A DNA stretch of 64,000 nucleotides from Sphingomonas sp. 67-36 (GTDB lineage Bacteria; Pseudomonadota; Alphaproteobacteria; Sphingomonadales; Sphingomonadaceae): NCBI GenBank assembly GCA_001897375.1, contig MKSU01000015.1, forward strand, positions 62,001-126,000. The letters are read 5' to 3'. The notes beneath the pieces were generated by a model. That model was not told the origin of the DNA, searched no databases, and was given only the letters and a program-made list of their open reading frames with translations. The position numbers and the translations under genes are program-made. This document shows positions 18,444-26,843 of the stretch, piece after piece; within the stretch, counting starts at the first letter, position 1; every line of letters begins with the position of its first letter.

Positions 18444-19583
18444 ATGAACGCACCCGCCGGCCGCCTTCAGCCAACGCCCGGGCAACTCGCGCTCGCGGCG
18501 GCGCTGGCCGATGGCGGCACCGTCCGCGCGCCGCGCATCACCTATGTCGATGCCGCGGCCTATACCGATCCGGCGCGGCACGTCGCGGAACAGGCGCGCA
18601 TCTTCTCGCGCGTGCCGCTGGTGATCGCGCCCTCCGCGCTGCTGCCGGAGCCGAACATGGCGGTGCCGCATGACGGCTTCGGCAAGCCGCTGCTCGTCAC
18701 GCGCGATAGGGCGGGGGAGGCGCATGTCTTCCTCAACGTCTGCCGCCATCGCGGCACGCGACTGGTGGAGGGCGGCGAGGTGGCGTGCGGCCCGCGTCTC
18801 GTCTGCCCCTATCATGCGTGGAGCTATGCGCTCGACGGGAAGCTGGTCGGGTTGCCGCGCAGCGAGACCTTTCCGGGGCTGGACAAGAGCGATTATGGCC
18901 TGAAACGCCTGCCGACGCGCGAGGCGGGAGGGCTGATCTGGTTCTCGTTCGATGAGAGTGCCGATTTCGCCGAAGCCGATGCGCTGGGCCATGATTTCGA
19001 CGCCTTCGGGCTGGCCGGGCTGCACCTGTTCCGGCGCCGGACGCATGACGTGCCGGCGAACTGGAAGCTCATCATGGATGCGTTCCTGGAGAGCTATCAT
19101 GTGCTGCGGCTCCACGCGAACACGATCGGGCCGTTCTTCAAGGACGGCGTCTCCACCGCCGACACGATCGGGCCGCACCAGCGATCGGCGGTGGGGCGCG
19201 ACGTGGAGGAAGCGGCGGTGCGCGCGGGCGACTGGCCGACGTTGCGCTCCGCGATCACCTATACCTATCAGATGTTCCCCGGCACCGTGCTGATCGTCAG
19301 CCCCGATTACGTGAACCTGATGGTGATGATGCCGCAGGCGCATGATCGCGTGCTGGTCGAGGATTTCATGCTGATCCCGGAGGCGCCGGCGACCGACAAG
19401 GCGCTGAAGCATTGGGAGAAAAGCTGGGCGTTGCTCGATGGCGGCGTGTTCGGCAGCGAGGATTTCCGCGCCGCCGCGCTGGGGCAGCAGGGGCTGGAGG
19501 CCGGTGCGGTGGAGCGCGTGACGCTGGGCGCGCTGGAGGCGGGCATCCGCAACTTCCACGATCAGGTGGAGGCGCGCCTGTGA
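18444..19583 (+). CDS. Rieske-type aromatic ring-hydroxylating oxygenase alpha subunit
   Basis: A 379-residue Rieske non-haem iron oxygenase. The 2Fe-2S ligands are C100-x-H102 and C121-x-x-H124 (CRHRG, CPYHAW). The catalytic domain from about residue 190 contains FLESYHVLRLH, giving the two histidines of the mononuclear iron site. The start at MNAPAGRL follows GAGAGGACA; the open frame before it lies inside the inverted-repeat element. The gene ends in a GTGA overlap with a CitE-like lyase gene, so the two form an operon. No reductase or ferredoxin gene is nearby, so electrons must come from elsewhere. Substrate unknown. Confidence 0.88.
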   Translation: MNAPAGRLQPTPGQLALAAALADGGTVRAPRITYVDAAAYTDPARHVAEQARIFSRVPLVIAPSALLPEPNMAVPHDGFGKPLLVTRDRAGEAHVFLNVCRHRGTRLVEGGEVACGPRLVCPYHAWSYALDGKLVGLPRSETFPGLDKSDYGLKRLPTREAGGLIWFSFDESADFAEADALGHDFDAFGLAGLHLFRRRTHDVPANWKLIMDAFLESYHVLRLHANTIGPFFKDGVSTADTIGPHQRSAVGRDVEEAAVRAGDWPTLRSAITYTYQMFPGTVLIVSPDYVNLMVMMPQAHDRVLVEDFMLIPEAPATDKALKHWEKSWALLDGGVFGSEDFRAAALGQQGLEAGAVERVTLGALEAGIRNFHDQVEARL

Positions 19584-20428
19584 TCCGTCCGAGGCGCAGC
19601 GCCTTGTTCATGCCCGCATCGAATGCGCGGGCGATCGAGAAGGCGCGCGGGCTGGAGTGCGACGTGGTGATCCTCGATCTGGAGGATGCCGTCTCGCCCG
19701 ACCAGAAGGCGCTGGCCCGCGATCAGGCGGTGGCGGCGGTGCGCGCGGGCGGGTTCGGGCGGCGCGAGCTGGTGGTGCGCGCCAACGGGCTGGACAGCGA
19801 ATGGGGCGCGGAGGATCTGGCGGCGATCGCCGGCGTCGCGCCCGACGCGGTGCTGCTGCCGAAGGTTTCCTCGCCCGATATGCTGCGTGAGGCGCGGGCC
19901 GCGCTCGGGACAGGGCCGGCGCTGTGGGCGATGATCGAGACGTGCCGGGGGATCGTCGACCTCCCCGCGATCGTCGCGACGGCGGACGAGACCGGGCTTG
20001 CGGCGCTGGTGCTCGGGCCGAACGATCTCGCCAAGGAGATGCGCTGCCGCCCCGGCGTGGATCGCGCGCCGCTGCTGCCGGCGATGACCACGCTGGTGCT
20101 CTGCGCGCGGATGGCGGGGATCGCGGCGCTCGACGGGGTGTGCAATGCGATCGACGATCCCGCGCGGGTCGAGGCGGAATGCCGACAGGGTCTGGCGTGG
20201 GGCTTCGACGGCAAGACGCTGATCCACCCGTCGCAGATCGCGCCGGCCAATGCGGTCTTTTCCCCAAGCGAGGAGGAGGTGGCGTGGGCGCGCGCATTGG
20301 TCGCGGCGTTCGACGATCCCGCCAATGCCGGAAAGGGCGCGATCCGGGTGGAGGGCAGGATGGTCGAACTGCTCCACCGCGACGAGGCGCGGCGCACGCT
20401 GGCGATCGCGGCGGCGGCGGGGCGCTGA
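19580..20428 (+). CDS. HpcH/HpaI aldolase / CitE-like lyase
   Basis: A 282-residue TIM-barrel protein of the citrate lyase beta family. RRSALFMPASN at the start (phosphate/CoA site), LDLEDAVSP near residue 35 and MIETCRGI near residue 118 supply the conserved metal and CoA-binding positions; FDGKTLIHPSQI closes the barrel. Such stand-alone proteins cleave malyl-, citramalyl- or similar CoA esters. The start is the GTG at 19580, because the next ATG would remove the conserved RSxLF segment. It overlaps the oxygenase gene by 4 bases, suggesting a shared catabolic pathway. Confidence 0.85.
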   Translation: MIRPRRSALFMPASNARAIEKARGLECDVVILDLEDAVSPDQKALARDQAVAAVRAGGFGRRELVVRANGLDSEWGAEDLAAIAGVAPDAVLLPKVSSPDMLREARAALGTGPALWAMIETCRGIVDLPAIVATADETGLAALVLGPNDLAKEMRCRPGVDRAPLLPAMTTLVLCARMAGIAALDGVCNAIDDPARVEAECRQGLAWGFDGKTLIHPSQIAPANAVFSPSEEEVAWARALVAAFDDPANAGKGAIRVEGRMVELLHRDEARRTLAIAAAAGR

Positions 20429-20459
20429 ACGACCGCCCGGTCGCCCGGGCGGGCGGACC

Positions 20460-21689
20460 TCAGTCGAAGCCGTTGGCGAGATAGCGTTCGGCGGCGGCGC
20501 AGTGCATCGCGATGCCCTTCGCCATCGTCGCCTCGTCGATCGTCATCTTCGTGTTGTGCAGCGGCGGGTTGGTGCGTGGATCGCTGCCCTCCGGCGCGAC
20601 GCCGATGAAGGCCATCGCCCCCGGCACCTCGCGCAGGACATAGGAGAAATCCTCGCCGCCCATCATCGGCGACGGCATGGTCGACCAGCCCTCCTCGCCG
20701 GAAATCTCGCCGGCCAGCGTGCGCATCAGCCCGGTGGCGCGGGGATCGCACATCGTCACCGGATAGCCTTCGTCGATCTCCACCTCGGCGGTGCAGCCGT
20801 GCGCGGTGGCGATGTCGGTCGCGATCTGGCGGAAGGCGGCGCGCATCACGCCGCGCGTCGCTTCGGACAGGGTGCGCAAGGTGCCGCCCAGCTTCACCTC
20901 GTCGGGAATGATGTTGTGCGCGGAACCGGCGTGGATCTTCGTGATGGTCAGCACCGCCGGATCGGATACCGGCACGCGGCGCGCGATGAAGGTCTGCACC
21001 GCGCCGACGATCTCGCAGGCGACGGGGATCGGATCGAGGCAGTCGTGCGGCATCGCGGCGTGGCCGCCCTTGCCGCGGATCGTCGCATGGACGGTATCGG
21101 TGGAGGCGAGCAGCGGTCCCTCGCGACCGATGAACAGGCCGGCGGGGGCGTTGGGGGAGATGTGCAGCGCGAAAGCGGCGTCGGGGCGGGCGATGTTCAG
21201 CAGGCCGTCCTCGATCATGTGGCGCGCGCCGTGCTGCCCTTCCTCGCCGGGCTGGAACATGAACACGACCGTGCCGGACAATTGCTCCTTGCGCGCACAG
21301 AGCGCCCTGGCCGCGCCCGCCAGCATCGCGCAATGCGCGTCATGGCCGCAGGCGTGCATCGCGCCGGTGACGGTGGAGGCGAAGTCCAGCCCCGTTTCCT
21401 CGTTCATCGGCAGCGCGTCCATGTCGCCGCGCAGCAACACGGTGCGGGTATTGCTGCCCTGACCGGCGCGCCCGCCGCGCAGGATCGCGACGAAGCCGGT
21501 GGTCGTCTTGCTGTCGTGGATCTCCAGCGGCAGGCCGACCAGCGCGGCCTTGAGCTTCTCGGTCGTGCGCGGGCAGTGGTTGCCGATCTCCGGCTCGGCA
21601 TGGATCGCGCGGCGCAGCGCGACGACGTCCGCCAGTTCCCCGGCGCCGATGGCGGTCCAGTCGGTGCGGCGGTCGATCGTTGTGGTCAT
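20460..21689 (-). CDS. M20 family amidohydrolase (hippurate hydrolase/aminoacylase type)
   Basis: A 409-residue M20D metallohydrolase that removes acyl groups from N-acyl amino acids or similar amides. Motifs in order: LRRAIHAEPEIG near residue 25, LRGDMDALPM near residue 90, HACGHDAH near residue 112 (metal ligands), FQPGEEG near residue 145 (catalytic acid and metal), and MGGEDFSYV near residue 340. No signal peptide is evident. It converges on the CitE-like gene with 31 bases between and is followed, 54 bases on, by the radical SAM gene upstream-to-downstream run of the minus strand. Exact substrate unknown. Confidence 0.9.
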   Translation of the reverse strand: MTTTIDRRTDWTAIGAGELADVVALRRAIHAEPEIGNHCPRTTEKLKAALVGLPLEIHDSKTTTGFVAILRGGRAGQGSNTRTVLLRGDMDALPMNEETGLDFASTVTGAMHACGHDAHCAMLAGAARALCARKEQLSGTVVFMFQPGEEGQHGARHMIEDGLLNIARPDAAFALHISPNAPAGLFIGREGPLLASTDTVHATIRGKGGHAAMPHDCLDPIPVACEIVGAVQTFIARRVPVSDPAVLTITKIHAGSAHNIIPDEVKLGGTLRTLSEATRGVMRAAFRQIATDIATAHGCTAEVEIDEGYPVTMCDPRATGLMRTLAGEISGEEGWSTMPSPMMGGEDFSYVLREVPGAMAFIGVAPEGSDPRTNPPLHNTKMTIDEATMAKGIAMHCAAAERYLANGFD

Positions 21690-21743
21690 GGGGAATGCTC
21701 CTTCGAGTTCAGACCCTAGGCCCGTCGGCAGGAGTCGGTCCAG

Positions 21744-22844
21744 CTAGAACAATTCCCCCTGCGGCCCGTGCGGTGGGTGGAACAGGTCGGTGCGGAGCCG
21801 CATCTTCTCGCCGTTGCGGTCGATGCCGAAGCGGCGGCGCGCGATCAGGAAACGGGTGCGCAGCAATTCGGCCCACGGCCCCTGTCCCCGCATCCGGCTG
21901 TGGAAATCGGGATCATTGTCCTTCCCCCCGCGCAGCGAGCGGATGATCGCCATCACCTTGCCCGCGCGATCGGGGAAATGCTCTTCCAGCCACGCGCGGA
22001 ACAGCGGGGCGACCTCCCACGGCAGGCGGACCGGGATGAAGGAGACGCCGCGCGCGCCGGCCCCGGCGGCGCGCTCGACGATCGCCTCCACCTCGTTGTC
22101 GGTGATCGCCGGGATCACGGGGGCCATGTTGACATAGACCGGTACGCCCGCGTCGGCGAGCCGTCGCACCGCCGCCAGCCGCCGCTCGGGATGCGGCGCG
22201 CGCGGCTCGATCGTCATCGCGATGCGCGGCACCAGCGAGGTGACCGATATCGCCACCGCCGCCAGTTCCTTCGCCGCCATCGGCGCGAGCAGATCGAGAT
22301 CGCGCGTCACCCGATCGGATTTGGTGGTGATGAACAAGGGATGGTCACATTCCGCCAGCACCTCGATCACCTGCCGGGTGACGCGCCACTCGCGCTCGAT
22401 CGGCTGATAGGGATCGGTGTTCGTCCCCATCGCCATCGGCTGACAGGCGTAGCCCTTCTTCGCCAGTTCGGCGCGCAGCAGCCCCGCCGCATCGGGCTTG
22501 GCGAACAATTTCGTCTCGAAATCGAGGCCGGGGGAGAGATCGTGGAAGGCGTGGCTCGGCCGCGCGAAGCAATAGATGCAGCCATGCTCGCAGCCGCGAT
22601 AGGGGTTGATCGAGCGGTCGAACGGGATGTCGGGGGACTTGTTGCGATTGATGATCGTTTTGGGCCGTTCGACGGTGACGGTGGTGCGCAACGGTGGGAG
22701 TGCGCCGTCGATCAGGTCGCGATCGTCGAGCCAGTCGCCGTCCGCCTCGGTCTGCGGCAGGTTGAAGCGGCGGCTCTCGTCGTTCCGTGTCGCGCCGCGC
22801 ACCGCTCGGGGCTTTTGACGAGACTGGGGCCGGGCCTGATCCAT
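21744..22844 (-). CDS. PA0069/Rv2578c-type radical SAM protein
   Basis: A 366-residue radical SAM protein with the cluster motif C85-x3-C89-x2-C92 in SINPYRGCEHGCIYCFA, the form found in the PA0069 family related to spore photoproduct lyase-like proteins. The N-terminus carries a basic leader and the sequence ends in FHPPHGPQGELF. TNTDPYQPIEREW near residue 150 is another family mark. No biochemical role has been established for this family that I can name. It is a single gene, 31 bases downstream of DUF2842 on the same strand. Confidence 0.88.
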   Translation of the reverse strand: MDQARPQSRQKPRAVRGATRNDESRRFNLPQTEADGDWLDDRDLIDGALPPLRTTVTVERPKTIINRNKSPDIPFDRSINPYRGCEHGCIYCFARPSHAFHDLSPGLDFETKLFAKPDAAGLLRAELAKKGYACQPMAMGTNTDPYQPIEREWRVTRQVIEVLAECDHPLFITTKSDRVTRDLDLLAPMAAKELAAVAISVTSLVPRIAMTIEPRAPHPERRLAAVRRLADAGVPVYVNMAPVIPAITDNEVEAIVERAAGAGARGVSFIPVRLPWEVAPLFRAWLEEHFPDRAGKVMAIIRSLRGGKDNDPDFHSRMRGQGPWAELLRTRFLIARRRFGIDRNGEKMRLRTDLFHPPHGPQGELF

Positions 22845-22875
22845 CGCCCGAGGGTATCAGAACAAAATAAGAACA

Positions 22876-23082
22876 TCAACGCCGGCGGCCGGTCTCCATC
22901 CAGCGCAGCAGCGGCTTGAGCGGCGCGATCCAGACGATCCCCGTGACGACGTAGAAGGGCAGTTGCAGCGCCCAATGCCACTGGCCGACGACGCCCGACA
23001 GGCTGACGACGGCCACGCACCAGATCGCGATGATCGCGAGGATGATGAGCATTCCGGCGGGTTTGCGCCAGCTTGGCGTCAT
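22876..23082 (-). CDS. DUF2842 small membrane protein
   Basis: A 68-residue protein with two predicted membrane helices (residues about 10-30 and 38-55) between a basic N-terminus, TPSWRKPAG, and a basic tail. It matches the DUF2842 pattern (VGQWHWALQLPFYVVTGIVWI). It overlaps the end of the 5-formyltetrahydrofolate cyclo-ligase gene by ATGA and so is translated with it. No function is known. Confidence 0.85.
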   Translation of the reverse strand: MTPSWRKPAGMLIILAIIAIWCVAVVSLSGVVGQWHWALQLPFYVVTGIVWIAPLKPLLRWMETGRRR

Positions 23083-23630
23083 GGCGTGATCCATTCCTTC
23101 TCGGTCGCGATCGCGTGGAGCGGCATGTCCCACGGATCGACCGGCAGCGCCTCCACCTCCTGCGCCGAAAGCGCAACCCCGATCCGTCGCGCATCGGGAA
23201 ATTGCGCGAAGGCGCGGTCGTAATGCCCCGCGCCCTGACCGAGCCGCTCGAGCCGGCGCGTGAAGGCGACGAGCGGGGTGAGGATGATGTCGGGCGCAAG
23301 CTCCGCCCAATGATCGTGCGGCTGGGAGAGGCCGAACGGCCCGGCGGCCAGCGCCGCCTCCGTGTCCCAGGCGAGGAAGCGCAGCGGCGTCGCGCGGTCC
23401 ACGACATGCGGCAGCGCGATCGCGCACCCGGCCTCCACCGCCGCGCGGGCAAGCAATGCGGGATCGGCCTCGCTGCCCAGCGGAACGTAGCTGGCGACCG
23501 TCAGGCCGTGCGACAGCAGAGCGCGGAACGGCGCGGGGCAGGGGACGCCGGCGCCATGCGCCGCGACGAAGCGCGCACGGGCGGCGCGGGCGGCGGCGCG
23601 GATCGCGGTCTTGGAAAGCGCGTCGGTCAT
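23079..23630 (-). CDS. fau: 5-formyltetrahydrofolate cyclo-ligase
   Basis: A 183-residue enzyme that converts 5-formyl-THF to 5,10-methenyl-THF with ATP. The conserved substrate and ATP-binding segments are visible: GLTVASYVPLGSEADP near residue 43, DIILTPLVAFTRRLERLGQGAGHYDR near residues 114-139. The gene follows zapA and the 6S RNA, the conserved zapA-ssrS-fau (ygfA) order shared with gammaproteobacteria. It overlaps DUF2842 downstream. Confidence 0.93.
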   Translation of the reverse strand: MTDALSKTAIRAAARAARARFVAAHGAGVPCPAPFRALLSHGLTVASYVPLGSEADPALLARAAVEAGCAIALPHVVDRATPLRFLAWDTEAALAAGPFGLSQPHDHWAELAPDIILTPLVAFTRRLERLGQGAGHYDRAFAQFPDARRIGVALSAQEVEALPVDPWDMPLHAIATEKEWITP

Positions 23631-23645
23631 TGGAACGGGAGAGCG

Positions 23646-23818
23646 AAAAAAGCGGTGGCGGGACCGCCGTGGCCGTTTGCCGGAGTATCCACCGACGCCG
23701 AGTACGTCAGGTGGGGACCATGTACGTCAGACCAGGATCTGCGCAGGGACAGCCCCCATGGATGATGAATAGCCTCAGGGATAGTTCAAGGCTCGCACCG
23801 GGCAGAACCCGCCGTGAA
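23646..23818 (-). ncRNA. ssrS: 6S RNA (ssrS), approximate ends
   Basis: The 193-base spacer between zapA and fau has no open frame but can fold as a closed long hairpin: GGCGGG near its 5' end can pair with CCCGCC near its 3' end, with interrupted pairing between, such as GACGTACATGGTCCCC/CTGACGTAC regions around a central bubble. It ends in a GCGGT/ACCGC hairpin followed by six T residues (minus strand, 23646-23651). 6S RNA sits between zapA and fau across proteobacteria and mimics an open promoter to sequester RNA polymerase. The call rests mainly on position and fold. Confidence 0.65.
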
Positions 23819-23823
23819 GGGAT

Positions 23824-24126
23824 TTAGGCGCTCGCCGCGCTTTTCTCAAGGCTGGTCGCGAGCGATTCCAGCCGGCCGGCGATCGCGGCGAGCGCGTCGG
23901 TCTCGCCCGGCGCGCGGGCGCTGGCCTTCGCATCGGCGAGATCGTCCGCCAGCATCAGCGCGGCGAGCAGCAGCGCCTGCAACGTGCCGGTATTGCCGGA
24001 CGCGCGCTGCGCATCGCCCCAGCGCTCGTCGATCATCGCGCCGAGCTGCTCGAGTCGCGCCTCCTCGCCGTCGCGGCAGGCGACCGGCCAGCGATTGTCG
24101 CCGATCACCAGCGTCACCGTCGCCAT
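23824..24126 (-). CDS. zapA: Cell division protein ZapA
   Basis: A 100-residue protein with the ZapA layout: an N-terminal beta-strand head (VTLVIGDNRWPVACRDGEE, residues 4-22) and a C-terminal helix for tetramer formation. ZapA cross-links FtsZ filaments at the division site. Its start overlaps by one base the stop of a 58-residue coiled-coil gene (TGATG), and 6S RNA and fau follow. Confidence 0.88.
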   Translation of the reverse strand: MATVTLVIGDNRWPVACRDGEEARLEQLGAMIDERWGDAQRASGNTGTLQALLLAALMLADDLADAKASARAPGETDALAAIAGRLESLATSLEKSAASA

Positions 24127-24302
24127 CAGCCGTCCTCCCGCGCGATGATCTCGTCCAGCGCGCCGACGGCCTTCGCCATCGCCTCGCGCAATTTCTCATG
24201 GCGACGCGCGAGCGAATCGCTTTCCTTGCGCTGGGCGACGACGGCGGCCTCGATCCGCGCGACCGCCGCCTCGATCCGTTGCAACGGCGAGGTGTCTGTC
24301 AT
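24126..24302 (-). CDS. Small coiled-coil protein coupled to zapA
   Basis: A 58-residue reading frame starting MTDTSPLQRIEAAVARIEAA. It has heptad-like spacing of hydrophobic and alanine residues with many charged residues and no proline after residue 6, so it should form one long helix. Its TGA shares a base with the zapA ATG (TGATG), the typical sign of a real coupled gene. I do not recognise the family; by position and form it could be a partner of ZapA or FtsZ, in the way ZapB is in E. coli, but that is a guess. Confidence 0.7.
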   Translation of the reverse strand: MTDTSPLQRIEAAVARIEAAVVAQRKESDSLARRHEKLREAMAKAVGALDEIIAREDG

Positions 24303-24461
24303 CGCTTCACGATAGGAACCCGCCGGTTTCGGGACAAGCCCGCTCGCGGCGGCCCGTTGCGCGGTTGACGCGCGACGCTTCCCTCGCGCAAAGGCTCCCG
24401 CGAGCGGGCAAGCGGCAGCCGCCGCCCCGGACCGACGCTATCGGGAGGCTATGAGGGTTTT

Positions 24462-25466
24462 ATGACCAAGGTTGCGATCAATGGTTTCGGGCGCATCGGC
24501 CGCCTGGTGGCGCGCGCGATGCTGGAGCGGGGCGGAGACCTGGAACTGGTCGCGATCAACGATCTCGCCGATGCCAAGTCGAACGCGTGGCTGTTCGCGC
24601 GTGACAGCGTGCATGGCCGCTGGCCCGGCACCGTCACCGCCGAGGGCAACGACCTGGTGGTGGACGGCAAGCGCATCCGCGTCACCGCCGAGCGCGATCC
24701 GGCCAACCTGCCCCACAAGGAACTGGGCGTCGAGCTGGTGCTGGAATGCACCGGCTTCTTCACCGACCGCGCCTCGTGCCAGAAGCATATCGATGCGGGC
24801 GCGAAGAAGGTGCTGATCTCCGCGCCGGGCAAGGGCGTGGACCTCACCGTGGTGTTCGGTGTCAACGAGGACAAGCTGGAGGCGGGGCACACGATCGTCT
24901 CGAACGCGTCGTGCACCACCAACTGCCTCGCCCCGGTGGCGAAGGTGCTGAACGACACGGTCGGCATCGAGCGCGGGCTGATGACCACCGTCCACGCCTA
25001 TACCAACGATCAGAAGATCCTCGACCAGATCCACCCGGACCTGCGCCGCGCCCGCGCCGCCGCGATGTCGATGATCCCCACCACCACCGGCGCCGCGCGC
25101 GCGGTGGGCGAAGTGCTGCCGGAGCTGAAGGGCAAGCTGGACGGCTCCGCGATCCGCGTGCCGACGCCGGACGTCAGCCTCGTCGACCTCACCTTCACGC
25201 CGAAGCGCGACACCAGCGTCGAGGAGATCAACCAGATCCTCAAGGCCGCGTCGGAAACCGCCCGGCTCAAGGGCGTGCTCGATTTCTCGGACGAGCCGCT
25301 CGTCTCGATCGACCTGCAGCACACGCCGGCTTCCTCGACCGTCGACAGCCTCGAGACGGCGGTGATCGACGGCAAGCTGGTGCGCGTCGTGAGCTGGTAT
25401 GACAACGAATGGGGCTTCTCGAACCGCATGGTCGACACCGCGACGCGGATGGCGAAGCTGGGTTGA
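24462..25466 (+). CDS. gap: Glyceraldehyde-3-phosphate dehydrogenase
   Basis: A 334-residue type I GAPDH that makes 1,3-bisphosphoglycerate. The Rossmann motif is INGFGRIGR (residues 6-14), the nucleophile is C151 in NASCTTNC and the activating base is H178 in TVHAY. Asp34 in AIND is the residue that normally selects NAD over NADP. The 159-base spacer upstream (24303-24461) contains a ribosome-binding stretch GGGAGG and a possible TTGACG promoter element near 24364. The gene leads a gap-pgk glycolytic operon. Confidence 0.96.
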   Translation: MTKVAINGFGRIGRLVARAMLERGGDLELVAINDLADAKSNAWLFARDSVHGRWPGTVTAEGNDLVVDGKRIRVTAERDPANLPHKELGVELVLECTGFFTDRASCQKHIDAGAKKVLISAPGKGVDLTVVFGVNEDKLEAGHTIVSNASCTTNCLAPVAKVLNDTVGIERGLMTTVHAYTNDQKILDQIHPDLRRARAAAMSMIPTTTGAARAVGEVLPELKGKLDGSAIRVPTPDVSLVDLTFTPKRDTSVEEINQILKAASETARLKGVLDFSDEPLVSIDLQHTPASSTVDSLETAVIDGKLVRVVSWYDNEWGFSNRMVDTATRMAKLG

Positions 25467-25477
25467 TCCGATGGGCA

Positions 25478-25501
25478 CCGCCCCGGTGAAGGCCGGGGCG
25501 G
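25478..25501. repeat. GC-rich hairpin repeat in the gap-pgk spacer
   Basis: CCGCCCCGG and CCGGGGCGG pair perfectly (9 bp) around TGAAGG, 11 bases after the gap stop. The same core (CGCCCCGG, GAAAG-type loop, CCGGGGCG) occurs at 31266-31288, so this is a small dispersed repeat family. In RNA it could modulate gap-pgk readthrough or mRNA stability. Confidence 0.65.
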
Positions 25502-25530
25502 CGGCCGGCTAACATATCACGCGAGGAACC

Positions 25531-26721
25531 ATGTCCAGGCCCTTTCGAACGCTCGACGATATCGGCGATGTCCGTGGCAAAAGGGTGCTCGTCCGCGAGG
25601 ACCTGAACGTGCCGCTGGCCGATGGCCGCGTCACCGACGACACCCGGCTGCGCGCGACCGTCGCGACCGTCGCGGAACTCGCTGACAAGGGCGCGATGGT
25701 GCTGGTTCTCGCGCATTTCGGGCGGCCGAAAGGGCAGCCCAACCCGGAAATGTCGCTGGCGCGGATCGTCCAGCCTTACTCGGCAGTCCTCGGTCGTCCG
25801 GTGCGCTTCGTCGACTGGGACGGCGCGGAGGCGGCGATCGCCACGCTCCAGCCCGGCGATATCGCGGTGCTGGAGAACACGCGTTTCTTCGCGGGCGAGG
25901 AGAAGAATGCGGCGGAAGTGATTGAACGGATTGCCGCTCTCGGCGACCTCTATATCAACGACGCCTTCTCCGCCGCGCACCGCGCCCATGCCTCGACCGA
26001 GGGAGTGGCGCATATCCTCCCGGCCTTTGCCGGCCGGGCGATGGAGGCGGAACTCGAGGCGCTGGAAAAGGCGCTCGGCAACCCCGAGCATCCGGTCGCA
26101 GCGGTGGTCGGCGGGGCGAAGGTCTCGACCAAGCTCGATGTGCTCAAGCATCTGGTGGCGAAGGTCGATCACCTTATCATCGGCGGCGGCATGGCCAACA
26201 CCTTCCTCGCCGCGCGCGGGGTGAATGTCGGCAAAAGCCTGTGCGAACATGATCTTACCGGCACCGCCGACGAAATCCTCGAAGCCGCCGACCGCGCCGG
26301 CTGCACCGTCCATCTGCCCTATGACGTGGTGGTGGCGAAGGAATTCCGCGCCAACCCGCCGACGCGCACCGTCAACGTGCATGAAGTGGCGGCTGATGAG
26401 ATGATCCTCGATGTCGGCCCGGCGGCGGTGGAGGCGCTCGGCGACGTGCTCAAGACGTGTCGGACGCTGGTGTGGAACGGGCCGCTGGGCGCGTTCGAGA
26501 CGCCGCCGTTCGATGCGGCAACGGTGGCCCTTGCGCGGACGGCGGCGGCGCTGACACAGGACGGCAGCCTCGTTTCGGTCGCCGGTGGCGGCGATACGGT
26601 GGCCGCGCTCAACCACGCGGGCGTGGCGGACAAGTTCACCTTCGTCTCGACTGCCGGCGGCGCCTTCCTCGAATGGATGGAAGGCAAGGAACTACCCGGC
26701 GTGAAGGCGTTGGCGCGCTAG
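25531..26721 (+). CDS. pgk: Phosphoglycerate kinase
   Basis: A 396-residue enzyme that transfers phosphate from 1,3-bisphosphoglycerate to ADP. Typical segments are [12 protein letters not shown] near residue 17, LAHFGRPKG near residue 64, [12 protein letters not shown] near residue 195 and [11 protein letters not shown] near residue 350. It follows gap with a 64-base spacer and GAGGAACC as ribosome-binding site. Its TAG stop codon is the first three bases of a long intergenic repeat. Confidence 0.97.
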   Translation: MSRPFRTLDDIGDVRGKRVLVREDLNVPLADGRVTDDTRLRATVATVAELADKGAMVLVLAHFGRPKGQPNPEMSLARIVQPYSAVLGRPVRFVDWDGAEAAIATLQPGDIAVLENTRFFAGEEKNAAEVIERIAALGDLYINDAFSAAHRAHASTEGVAHILPAFAGRAMEAELEALEKALGNPEHPVAAVVGGAKVSTKLDVLKHLVAKVDHLIIGGGMANTFLAARGVNVGKSLCEHDLTGTADEILEAADRAGCTVHLPYDVVVAKEFRANPPTRTVNVHEVAADEMILDVGPAAVEALGDVLKTCRTLVWNGPLGAFETPPFDAATVALARTAAALTQDGSLVSVAGGGDTVAALNHAGVADKFTFVSTAGGAFLEWMEGKELPGVKALAR

Positions 26722-26840
26722 AGCGGTTGTCGATCCGATTGCATCGGATCACCGCTCTATTCTCCTTGTTTGCCGCGATTTCCGAGCCGGCAGGTGATTA
26801 GCTGCGCTGAACTGCGTTTCCACCTGCCTCGAAATCGCGC
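26719..26840. repeat. Composite intergenic repeat with two hairpins that includes the pgk stop codon
   Basis: Hairpin one: TAGAGCGGT (26719-26727) pairs with ACCGCTCTA (26751-26759) and inside it GATCCGAT pairs with ATCGGATC. Hairpin two: GCGATTTC plus GGCAGGTG (26775-26796) pair with CACCTGCC plus GAAATCGC (26822-26838), leaving a small bulge. GCGCTAG appears at both edges. The element fills the whole spacer between pgk and the convergent gene at 26844. It looks like a sphingomonad intergenic repeat and probably serves as terminator for both genes. Confidence 0.7.
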
Positions 26841-26843
26841 TAG

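Noticed and set aside
19723-21333. 536-residue minus-strand frame across the CitE-like and M20 genes
   Set aside because: It is out of frame with the M20 gene on the same strand and antisense to the CitE-like gene; no motif seen.
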